A DNA stretch of 64,000 nt from contig NZ_CABPSK010000004.1 of NCBI RefSeq assembly GCF_902459645.1, positions 682,001 to 746,000 on the forward strand, given 5' to 3'. Every line of letters starts with the position of its first letter. The first letter of the stretch is position 1. The notes under the pieces were generated by a model, which was not told the DNA's origin, did no database searches, and saw only the letters and a list, made by a program, of their open reading frames with translations. Below are positions 27,287 through 35,877 of the stretch, in pieces. This DNA is from Pandoraea pneumonica (GTDB lineage Bacteria > Pseudomonadota > Gammaproteobacteria > Burkholderiales > Burkholderiaceae). The position numbers were made by a program, and so were the translations under genes.

Positions 27287-27290
27287 GATG

Positions 27291-27314
27291 ATTTATCTTC
27301 AATTCAAGATAAAT
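27291..27314. promoter_or_regulatory. Perfect 9-bp inverted repeat, MarR-type operator
   Basis: Arms ATTTATCTT (27291-27299) and AAGATAAAT (27306-27314) are separated by six bases. The site starts five bases upstream of the DMT gene start and covers its leader. The TATCTT half-site recurs in part in the second palindrome at 27335. Confidence 0.65.
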
Positions 27315-27334
27315 CGCAGTTTGGTATCATTTTG

Positions 27335-27348
27335 TCTTGATGTCAAGA
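27335..27348. promoter_or_regulatory. Second inverted repeat TCTTGA-N2-TCAAGA
   Basis: Perfect 6-bp arms with a 2-base spacer lie 16 bases upstream of the marR-like start codon. They share the TCTT/AAGA core with the 27291-27314 palindrome, consistent with two dimers of one regulator controlling both divergent genes. Confidence 0.6.
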
Positions 27349-27363
27349 TAAGCGAGGTCACGC

Positions 27364-27942
27364 ATGGTGAGCCGTCAAACGCGCAAGGCCGATGCCAGCG
27401 AGGGAATGCAGAAGGAAAACACGAGAGGCGAGAGCGCCACACACGGCACGGGCGATGCCGTCGACGCGATTCTGGCGCAATGGAACCGGGAGCGCCCTGA
27501 TCTGGATGTCACGCCGATGGCTGTCATCGGCAGGCTAAAACGCTGCGCGGCGCTGGTTCAGCAGCAACTCGACGCGACGTTCGCCGAGTTCGACATGAGC
27601 GGTTGGGAATTCGACATGCTGGCGACCTTGCGACGCTCGGGCGCGCCGTATCGGCTGGCACCGACGGCGTTGTTTTCCACACTGATGGTGACGTCGGGCA
27701 CGATGACGCACCGGCTGCAACGTCTGGAAGCACGCGGCTGGATTGCGCGGGTTGCGAACCCGGAGGACGCTCGCAGCACGCTCGTGCAATTGACCGACAC
27801 GGGGTTTGCACAAATCGAGCGCGCCGTCGACGCGCACGTGGCCAACGAGCATCGCATGCTCGCGCCGCTTTCCAAAGCGGCGCTCGCGCAGATCGACAGT
27901 GGATTGATTGCGTGGCTAAAGGCGCTAGAGGCTGAACGCTAG
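27364..27942 (+). CDS. MarR-family transcriptional regulator
   Basis: The 192-residue protein has a non-conserved N-terminal extension of about 45 residues, then the dimerisation helix (TPMAVIGRLKRCAALVQQ), the winged helix (GWEFDMLATLRRSGAPYRL, LMVTSGTMTHRLQRLEARG) and the wing ARVANPEDARSTLVQLT. The LDVTPMAVIGRL stretch marks a common proteobacterial MarR subgroup; the N-terminal extension recalls the PecS/HucR/MftR (UrtR-like) group but is not proof. An AGCGAGG site precedes the ATG. It is predicted to repress itself and the DMT exporter through the two palindromes between them. Confidence 0.9.
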   Translation: MVSRQTRKADASEGMQKENTRGESATHGTGDAVDAILAQWNRERPDLDVTPMAVIGRLKRCAALVQQQLDATFAEFDMSGWEFDMLATLRRSGAPYRLAPTALFSTLMVTSGTMTHRLQRLEARGWIARVANPEDARSTLVQLTDTGFAQIERAVDAHVANEHRMLAPLSKAALAQIDSGLIAWLKALEAER

Positions 27943-27957
27943 CCGATGCGCAATACC

Positions 27958-28002
27958 GCCGGTGCCGCCGATACCACCGGTGTCGCCGGTATCGCCGGTG
28001 CC
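27958..28002. repeat. Five degenerate 9-bp tandem units (GCCGGTRYC)
   Basis: GCCGGTGCC, GCCGATACC, ACCGGTGTC, GCCGGTATC and GCCGGTGCC run in direct tandem between the convergent MarR-type and MFS genes. Confidence 0.8.
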
Positions 28003-28019
28003 GTCATGCAAACGGCACC
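27997..28019. terminator. Hairpin between convergent MarR and MFS genes
   Basis: Perfect 8-base arms GGTGCCGT and ACGGCACC enclose a 7-base loop, 12 bases before the MFS stop. It is followed rightward by CCGTTTGATT, only weakly T-rich. Confidence 0.45.
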
Positions 28020-28030
28020 CGTTTGATTCC

Positions 28031-29242
28031 TCAAGCCGCCGCGACGCGCCCGACGCGCTGCCGTTGCGGCCAGAAATACCACACCGCCCCCAGCACTTGC
28101 AGCACCACCAGCACCATCCATGCGGTGGAGTGCGCATGCGCGCTATGCGCCGGGAACGCACCAAGCACAGCGCCCACGCCCACCTGACACAGGAAGATCA
28201 GCACAAAGATCACGAGCGTGAGCGAGGTATTCACGCGGCCGATCAGCGTGCCGTGGAAGTGCTCGGCCAAGACGGCGTACGACAAGATACCCGTGCCGCC
28301 GAAAACGCCGTACGCCGCCCAAAGCCACACCGGCGGAATCGGCGCATCGAGCATCAACAACAATTGCACGGCGACAAAGACGACCATGCCAACGCCCGAA
28401 AACGCGAACACACTCACCCCGCGACGCTCGAGCGAACGCGCCGCCGCGCCGAACACCACGCTGCCCGCCATCATCGCCAGGCCGACGACGGACACCAGCG
28501 ATGCCGCCTCTGCCGCCGACAACCCTTCCACATCGCGCATGTACGGTGCCATCCACAGCGACTGCATCGCATAGAACACGCCCTGCGTGATGCCCGAGAG
28601 CGACGTCACTTTCCAGAACATGGCGCTGCCGAGCACTTGCTTCACGCCTTGCAGCGCTTCCGACAAGCCGCCCTGCGCATGTGCGCCCGGCTTCTCCGGC
28701 GCGCCAAACCACAGCGCCACCGACATAAACACGGTCAGCCCGGCCAGCCCGAACGACACCATGCGCCAATCAGTCATGCCCAGCAGCCAATTGAGCGGCG
28801 AACCCACGACCACGCCGCCCATGCCACCCACGGCCATCACCAGCCCGTTGAGCAGCGGCAGACGCGCCACCGGAAACCATTGCGCCAACGCCTTGAACGC
28901 GCTGCCCAGGCACACCGACACGCCTACGCCAATGAGCAAGCGCCCTGCCATCAACGTGCCCACGCCCTGCGCGAGACCGAACAACGCAGCCCCGGCCGCG
29001 GCGAGTAACAGCACGAGCGACGCCACGCGGCGCGGCCCGAACTTGTCGAGCAAGACGCCCGCCGGCAGCTGCGCCCCGGCGAAGCCCAGAAAATAAAGAC
29101 TCGTCAGCAAACCGAGATCGGCCGACGAGAGCCCGAGTTCGTGCGTCATATATGGCGCAAACCCAATGTTCACGCCGCGGTAAACGTAGGAAACGAAGTA
29201 CCCGCAGGCGAACAGCACAAAGATGCGAAGTGCTTTCGACAT
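28031..29242 (-). CDS. MFS transporter
   Basis: The 403-residue major facilitator has 12 predicted helices. Motif A-like sequence LLDKFGPRRVASLVLL follows helix 2, and AGRLLIGVGVSVCLG follows helix 3-4. It resembles the nitrate/cyanate-type or general anion/metabolite MFS group but the substrate cannot be read from sequence. It is divergent from a GcvA-like LysR regulator 103 bases away, and an imperfect palindrome lies seven bases upstream of its ATG. Control by that LysR protein is likely. Confidence 0.87.
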   Translation of the reverse strand: MSKALRIFVLFACGYFVSYVYRGVNIGFAPYMTHELGLSSADLGLLTSLYFLGFAGAQLPAGVLLDKFGPRRVASLVLLLAAAGAALFGLAQGVGTLMAGRLLIGVGVSVCLGSAFKALAQWFPVARLPLLNGLVMAVGGMGGVVVGSPLNWLLGMTDWRMVSFGLAGLTVFMSVALWFGAPEKPGAHAQGGLSEALQGVKQVLGSAMFWKVTSLSGITQGVFYAMQSLWMAPYMRDVEGLSAAEAASLVSVVGLAMMAGSVVFGAAARSLERRGVSVFAFSGVGMVVFVAVQLLLMLDAPIPPVWLWAAYGVFGGTGILSYAVLAEHFHGTLIGRVNTSLTLVIFVLIFLCQVGVGAVLGAFPAHSAHAHSTAWMVLVVLQVLGAVWYFWPQRQRVGRVAAA

Positions 29243-29248
29243 GAAGCT

Positions 29249-29273
29249 AAACCTTAGTGATTTACTAGGGTTT
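29249..29273. promoter_or_regulatory. Inverted repeat upstream of the MFS gene
   Basis: AAACCTTAGT (29249-29258) and ACTAGGGTTT (29264-29273) form 10-bp arms with one mismatch and a 5-base spacer, just upstream of the MFS start and 73 bases from the LysR start. It is a candidate LysR operator. Confidence 0.5.
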
Positions 29274-29345
29274 GCATTGTCGGCAAAACCGGGACGTCAG
29301 GCCAACGAAACCTTTGCGCTCGCATTGTGAGTAGAATTTGACATC

Positions 29346-30323
29346 ATGTTCCGACATCTCCCTCCCCTCCAATCGCTGCGCGCACTTGAAGCGGCCGCCC
29401 GTCATCGGAGTTTTACGCGGGCCGCCGAGGAATTGAATTTGACGCACAGTGCGGTGAGCCACCACATGCGCTCGCTGGAACAGCAACTCGGCACGCCCTT
29501 ATTCCGGCGCGTCGGCGCCCGCATGGTGCCGACCAGTGTCGGGGCGCGGCTGGCAGAGCGTATCCGCATCGGCATGTCCGAACTCGACGAGGCGTTCACC
29601 GAGGCGCGCACGGGCACGGCGGCGGGCGCGTCGCCCAGTACTGTGCGGCTGGAAGTCAGCGTGATGACCGATCTGGCGGCGCAGTGGCTGATCCCCCGGC
29701 TCGATCGCTTCAGCGCGCAGCACCCCGGCATCGACTTGATGATTCGGCTGCACGCCGACATTGCCGCCCCTGATCCGTACTCGGTGGACGTCGGCGTCTG
29801 GCATCAGCGTGTGGAAGAAACCGGCTTTGTGACGCGTAAGTTGCTCGACGACTACGTGATCGCCGTCTGCCGTCCCGAATTGGTCGACCGAATTCCGAAT
29901 TTCACGATTGCCGATGCCGCAAAGCTGCCGATGCTGCGCTTTTCGCATCGATCATGGCGCGACTGGTTGGTGGCGGCAGGGCTGCCGCCGCGCGAGCCCA
30001 CACGCGGCCCAATTTTCGACGATGCGGGTTTGCTGTTACGCGCGTCCGTCGCTGGGCAAGGCCTCGCGACCACACGCAGCTTGCTGGTACGCGACGCCAT
30101 CGCGGCGGGTGAACTGGTGCAAGTGGGTGACGTGTGCATTGCGCCGAGCCTCGAGTACTACGTGAGCTGGCGCGAGCATCATCCTCGCGAACGTGCCATC
30201 TACGCGTTCTGGCAGTGGATGCAGGAGGAAATTGCCGCGACGGTGCCGTTGGCCAAAGGGATCGGGCGCGGTGGTAAACCGGCGCTTCCCGAAGCGCAGA
30301 ACGACGCCAACTGCGAGCGCTGA
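29346..30323 (+). CDS. GcvA-like LysR-family regulator
   Basis: The 325-residue regulator starts MFRHLPPLQSLRALEAAARH, with the helix-turn-helix SFTRAAEELNLTHSAVSHHM, typical of the GcvA/AmpR-like branch of LysR proteins. The ligand-binding domain follows (EVSVMTDLAAQWLIPRL; VDVGVWHQ). It is divergent from the MFS transporter and ends just before a shared bidirectional terminator with groEL. Autoregulation and control of the transporter are inferred from the layout. Confidence 0.92.
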   Translation: MFRHLPPLQSLRALEAAARHRSFTRAAEELNLTHSAVSHHMRSLEQQLGTPLFRRVGARMVPTSVGARLAERIRIGMSELDEAFTEARTGTAAGASPSTVRLEVSVMTDLAAQWLIPRLDRFSAQHPGIDLMIRLHADIAAPDPYSVDVGVWHQRVEETGFVTRKLLDDYVIAVCRPELVDRIPNFTIADAAKLPMLRFSHRSWRDWLVAAGLPPREPTRGPIFDDAGLLLRASVAGQGLATTRSLLVRDAIAAGELVQVGDVCIAPSLEYYVSWREHHPRERAIYAFWQWMQEEIAATVPLAKGIGRGGKPALPEAQNDANCER

Positions 30324-30350
30324 CCCACGGCATCAATACCGTGCGGACAT

Positions 30351-30396
30351 AAAAAAACGGCAACGAATTCGTGAGAACTCGTTGCCGCTTTTCTTT
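30351..30396. terminator. Bidirectional terminator between the LysR gene and groEL
   Basis: A long stem with outer arms CGGCAACGA and TCGTTGCCG (30358-30366, 30379-30387) continues inward with TTC/GAA pairs. It is flanked by seven A on the left and CTTTTCTTT on the right, so it can stop both convergent transcripts. Confidence 0.85.
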
Positions 30397-30486
30397 GGCG
30401 CGGACGTCCACGGCAACCCGTGACGTCCAACGACCGGGCAATCGGAGCGCCTCGCGGCGCCCCGGACATGCCGTCTCTTGCGAGAC

Positions 30487-32154
<1,668 letters not shown>

Positions 32155-32182
32155 TTACGAAAGATGTCTGGGGGAGACAGAC

Positions 32183-32473
32183 TTACTGGGCCACGACGGC
32201 CATGATGTCTTCTTCGCGCATGACCAGCAGTTCCTGGCCATCGACCTTCACGCTTTGGCCGGCGTACTTGCCGAACAGAACACGGTCGCCCACCTTCACG
32301 TCGAGTGCGATCAACTTGCCTTGATCATCGCGCTTGCCCGGGCCGACTGCCAGGATCTCGCCCTGATCCGGCTTTTCAGCGGCGGCTTCAGGGATCACGA
32401 TGCCCGATGCGGTCTTCGTTTCGTTGTCCAGGCGCTTGACAATAACGCGGTCATGCAAGGGACGAAGGTTCAT
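32183..32473 (-). CDS. groS: Co-chaperonin GroES (10 kDa)
   Basis: The 96-residue lid protein of the GroEL chamber starts [18 protein letters not shown], has the mobile-loop region [14 protein letters not shown] and ends [16 protein letters not shown] lies upstream of the ATG. It is the first gene of the groESL operon, about 80 bases downstream of the CIRCE element. Confidence 0.99.
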   Translation of the reverse strand: MNLRPLHDRVIVKRLDNETKTASGIVIPEAAAEKPDQGEILAVGPGKRDDQGKLIALDVKVGDRVLFGKYAGQSVKVDGQELLVMREEDIMAVVAQ

Positions 32474-32551
32474 TACAAGCTCCTCTTTTCTCTCAGTGAG
32501 ATCGTCAAAACGGTATATGCAATATGTTGCACATATGGTGAATTCATGACG

Positions 32552-32578
32552 TTAGCACTCTACGCCAACGAGTGCTAA
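32552..32578. promoter_or_regulatory. CIRCE element (HrcA operator) of groESL
   Basis: TTAGCACTC (32552-32560), nine bases, then GAGTGCTAA (32570-32578): an exact match to the CIRCE consensus. HrcA repressor bound here shuts off groESL in the absence of stress. The hrcA gene is not in the window. Confidence 0.97.
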
Positions 32579-32606
32579 TTATAGGGACGGGGTTTTACGA
32601 TTTCAA
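32578..32606 (-). promoter_or_regulatory. groESL promoter
   Basis: On the minus strand a -35 TTGAAA (32601-32606) and a -10 TATAAT (32578-32583) are 17 bases apart, a near-perfect sigma-70 promoter. The same region, CTTGAAA and CCCTATAAT, also resembles a sigma-32 promoter. The -10 touches the CIRCE element, so HrcA binding covers the start site. Confidence 0.85.
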
Positions 32607-32674
32607 GACGCGGGGTTTTCCCGGAGGTGAATATTCTTTCGTTTGAACCTGGATCGGGCCAGTCCGGCACCCGC

Positions 32675-33997
32675 TCAGCCGGCGTTCTGCACCGGCTGGC
32701 GCCCGCCCCGCAAGGGCCAACGGGGCAGAAACCGGAACAGCCCATTTGCGTCGACCCACTTCGCGTAGGCCACATAGACCGGGTCGCGCGACAGGTGCCG
32801 CTCTTCGGTCCACGCACGCATGGCATAGATTCCGTTGACCCCGAGCAAGAGCAAGCAGTGGCGCAGCGCCTCGTCGAGCGGCCCGTGAGCGACGAACGGA
32901 ATGTAAATCAGCCACCACGACAAATTCTTCGCCACGTACGCCGGGTGTTTCGTCCAGCGATACGGGCCATTGGTGATGATGCCGCGATGGGTCAGGTTGG
33001 AGAAACGTGCGCCGAAGCTGATGGTGGCCCAAACGTAGATCATCGTGAGGGCCAGAATCGCGCAGCCCCAAATGCCATACAGCAGCGACGAGCCCCACAG
33101 CCACTGCCCCCACGCGAAACCAGTCTCGTAGCGCAGGTACTGACGCCCGATCAGCGACCAGAACGGTTCATAACAAGCCAGCGCCACCGCCCAGCCCAGC
33201 ATCGTCGGCTCGGTGGAGCGTAAGTGCGTATCGGCCACGCGTAGCGTCAGCAGGTAGCCCATGGCCACCAGCCCCACGTCGATGAAATAGCACAGACCGT
33301 ACAAGAGGTCGAACCAAGCCTTGAAGCCGGTGAGTTGCGCGAAGTCCGCGTTCATAAAGCGGGTGAGGTCATCGCACAAGTAGCCGAACATCAGCGGCAG
33401 GAAGAACCCTTTCACCACCCAGCCCAGCAGATGCTGGCCCAAGATGCGGCCATCCACCCCGCGCCACTGCAACGTCACCACTTGCCCCAGATGCCAATAG
33501 CCGTCAAACGGCTGCGGCATCCGGCGATCGACGAAGTGGATGTACGGCACGGCCAGCAGCAACCACGGCGGCAGTATCCAACTCAGCATCCGGTAATAGC
33601 GATCGTAAAAATCGCCGTGATACTCGGGAAAGAGCCAGTACAGCAGCGCGACAAACCCAAGACTGCCCAGCAGTCCGGCGAACTTGAAGCCTGTGCGAGA
33701 CCACGACGGGGTATCGCGCTCGAAGCTCAAACCGGTGGAGGTGCGCCGGTACGACTTCTGCCACGACAGATCAACGAGCAGCAGCACCGCCGAGGTCATA
33801 CCGATCATGAACAGCGCCGAGGCCACGACATCGTTGCCGAAGGGACGGTAGAGGCGCAGAAGTGCAAGAGACGCAAGAAAGGCCAGCAACCCGCAGGCGG
33901 CCACCAGGCCGTGCGTTGCCGAGCGTGGGCGGGCAGCGAGTGTCCCGCCAGCGGGGTCATCGCGTTCAGGGCCGTCAGATGCCGTGCCGTGGGTCAT
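32675..33997 (-). CDS. ICMT/PEMT-like integral membrane methyltransferase family protein
   Basis: The 440-residue protein has nine or more predicted helices. The C-terminal third has the isoprenylcysteine/phospholipid methyltransferase pattern: THRGIITNGPYRWTKHPAY, then a helix, then AMRAWTEERHLSRDPVYVAY, which in the family binds S-adenosylmethionine and substrate head group. The N-terminal half (residues 30-250) carries extra helices and a hydrophilic segment that small ICMT proteins lack. The start overlaps the DUF4157 stop by 4 bases (ATGA), so the two are translated together. The substrate is unknown; bacteria lack classical prenyl-CaaX proteins. Confidence 0.72.
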   Translation of the reverse strand: MTHGTASDGPERDDPAGGTLAARPRSATHGLVAACGLLAFLASLALLRLYRPFGNDVVASALFMIGMTSAVLLLVDLSWQKSYRRTSTGLSFERDTPSWSRTGFKFAGLLGSLGFVALLYWLFPEYHGDFYDRYYRMLSWILPPWLLLAVPYIHFVDRRMPQPFDGYWHLGQVVTLQWRGVDGRILGQHLLGWVVKGFFLPLMFGYLCDDLTRFMNADFAQLTGFKAWFDLLYGLCYFIDVGLVAMGYLLTLRVADTHLRSTEPTMLGWAVALACYEPFWSLIGRQYLRYETGFAWGQWLWGSSLLYGIWGCAILALTMIYVWATISFGARFSNLTHRGIITNGPYRWTKHPAYVAKNLSWWLIYIPFVAHGPLDEALRHCLLLLGVNGIYAMRAWTEERHLSRDPVYVAYAKWVDANGLFRFLPRWPLRGGRQPVQNAG

Positions 33998-34593
33998 GAC
34001 TTCCGTCCGATCTTGCGCTGTATGAGCTCGTCGTCATCCAGTGCATGGCCTGGCCCCGCCATCTGGGCAGGCGCCGATTGGCCGGAAGCCAGCGCTTTCG
34101 CCCCCATCTCGTCGGCTTCACGCTCCAACCCGGTGTCGTCGTTGATCGGCACGCCGGTTTTCATCTGCATCGTGGGCTGGACTCTGCCCTGCGCCTGCTG
34201 CACGACGTGCCAGGCTTCATGCGGGAGGTGGTGTTCTTGTCCGGGAGCGAGATGGATGTCACTGCCCTGCGCATAGGCATGGGCATTGAGCTGCGCCGGG
34301 GCCGACGAGTTGTAGTGCACTTGCACGTGATCCAGGCTCATGCCGGAGAGCGATTCGACACCGGCCTTGAGTGAGTCGGGGAGTCCAGTCCGATTGATCG
34401 GCGCCTGCGCTTCGCGCTGCGCGACCATCCGTGGGCTGTTTTCCGCCATCGACTTCATCTGGCGCAGCGCTTCGGCCTCGGGGCGATTGTCCGAAAACTC
34501 GGTACCGCTCCCCATGCCGGACGCCTTGCCCTGCACGACATGTACCGCGTCGTGAGGCGCCGCTGACTTTCTGATCCACTCGCCCATATGCAT
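33994..34593 (-). CDS. DUF4157 (eCIS core) metallopeptidase-like protein
   Basis: The 199-residue protein contains the DUF4157 domain: LDHVQVHYNSSAPAQLNAHA, AYAQGSDIHLAPGQEHHLP, the zinc motif HEAWH in LPHEAWHVVQQAQG, and a distal glutamate in LEREADEMG. DUF4157 domains mark toxins and cargo of extracellular contractile injection systems and are also found in polymorphic effectors. Here it stands alone, with no toxin domain, signal peptide or injection-system genes nearby. It overlaps the ICMT-like gene by 4 bases. The C-terminal LIQRKIGRKS is basic. The family is clear; the job is unknown. Confidence 0.85.
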   Translation of the reverse strand: MHMGEWIRKSAAPHDAVHVVQGKASGMGSGTEFSDNRPEAEALRQMKSMAENSPRMVAQREAQAPINRTGLPDSLKAGVESLSGMSLDHVQVHYNSSAPAQLNAHAYAQGSDIHLAPGQEHHLPHEAWHVVQQAQGRVQPTMQMKTGVPINDDTGLEREADEMGAKALASGQSAPAQMAGPGHALDDDELIQRKIGRKS

Positions 34594-34764
34594 CCCCGGG
34601 GAAACATCGCTTTATGGTCAAAACTTTCCGGCAATGATAAGGGTCAAGCGCAGCAAAAACAAATACTTAGGCTGCCCGCATACCGACACCCTCCGGGCAA
34701 AGCCAGGAACCCGTCACAGAGTGCCGGTACAATCGGGGGAAAATTTCTCCGGCAACCTTTCGTG

Positions 34765-35877
34765 ATGACGTCCGCTTTATCTGTCCGACCTGTCCGATCC
34801 GTGTTCTCCGCGCGTTCTGTTCTTGGTTCTCTCGCCCTGGCTGTTCTCCTCGCCGGTTGTGCCTCCAGCCCGCCGCGCCTGACGGAGCAAGCCTCCCAGT
34901 CGAGCGCGGCTGCCAGCGCCCCGGCCACAGCCTCTCCCGCCGACAATGCCCCCCAAGCCGCGAGCGCACCGCCCGCGCCGTTGCCGTGGTGCGTGCAAAC
35001 CTCGCTGCGTGAAGAAGATGACCTGATGCGTAACTTCGGCGGCATCCCCGCCGGTGTGCGCCGTATCGAAGAAACCCGCTTTATTGCCAGCTACGACCGT
35101 GCCACGGGCAAGGTCGGCGCGCTCGATAACGGCAACCGCTTCGTGATGGATTTCGATCCGCAGGGGCACTTGCTCGCCAGCACCGACCGGGGACGCTATA
35201 CCTACGCCGCCGATGGCCGTTTGTTGAGCGTGGATGGCGCGTCCGTCGCGTGGCAAGGCGACGACGAGTGGATCGTGAACGGTGCGACGAAGCGTGGTAC
35301 CTGGCGGGAGCAAGTGCGCCAGGACGGCGACCACGTCGAATGGACACGGCGCATTCTGGTGGGCGCGAATGGCACGCACCATCGCCGCCAGGGCAGCTTG
35401 CAGGCGCGCCTGTTCGACGACGAATGCTTCGTACTCTCACGTCAGTGGGAAGCCCCCAACGAGTCGCGTCAGATCATCACCGCCGACGGCAAAGTGCGCG
35501 CCGCCCCCAAAGTCGTTTCCTACCGCACGTTTGCCAACGTGGAGCGCAAGCCCGACGGCAGCCGTATCGTGCGCGACACGGGCGCTGCCGCGTACATCGA
35601 CGGCCAATGGCTGCCACTCGCGTGGGATAACGAAGTCTCGGAATATTCGCCGCGTCACGAACTCGTGCGCGTCACGCGCACCGATGCCGCCACCGGCGAG
35701 CGCCACGTGTCGGAGTATCACTATCGCCACGACAAGCGCGGCAACGTCGTGCGCGTGGTGATTACTTCGCCGTCGTCGAATGGCGAGAAGATCGATCCGT
35801 TTGCCAACGTCTTCGTGCGCAAACTGACCTATTTCGATGCCGCCGTTCCGGCAGGCAAACTCACGTCGGCAGAGTAA
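34765..35877 (+). CDS. Lipoprotein with beta-rich YD-repeat-like region
   Basis: I start at the ATG at 34765, because the signal peptide LGSLALAVLLAGC with its lipobox Cys follows. The 370-residue protein is then a lipoprotein with an Ala/Ser-rich linker. The rest is beta-rich: YDRATGKVGALDNGN, FDPQGHLLASTDRGRYTYAA and YHYRHDKRGNVVRVVI recall YD/RHS-like hairpin repeats. It is divergent from the DUF4157 gene (171 bases) and its last 17 bases overlap the convergent histidine kinase gene. I do not recognise the family. Confidence 0.7.
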   Translation: MTSALSVRPVRSVFSARSVLGSLALAVLLAGCASSPPRLTEQASQSSAAASAPATASPADNAPQAASAPPAPLPWCVQTSLREEDDLMRNFGGIPAGVRRIEETRFIASYDRATGKVGALDNGNRFVMDFDPQGHLLASTDRGRYTYAADGRLLSVDGASVAWQGDDEWIVNGATKRGTWREQVRQDGDHVEWTRRILVGANGTHHRRQGSLQARLFDDECFVLSRQWEAPNESRQIITADGKVRAAPKVVSYRTFANVERKPDGSRIVRDTGAAAYIDGQWLPLAWDNEVSEYSPRHELVRVTRTDAATGERHVSEYHYRHDKRGNVVRVVITSPSSNGEKIDPFANVFVRKLTYFDAAVPAGKLTSAE

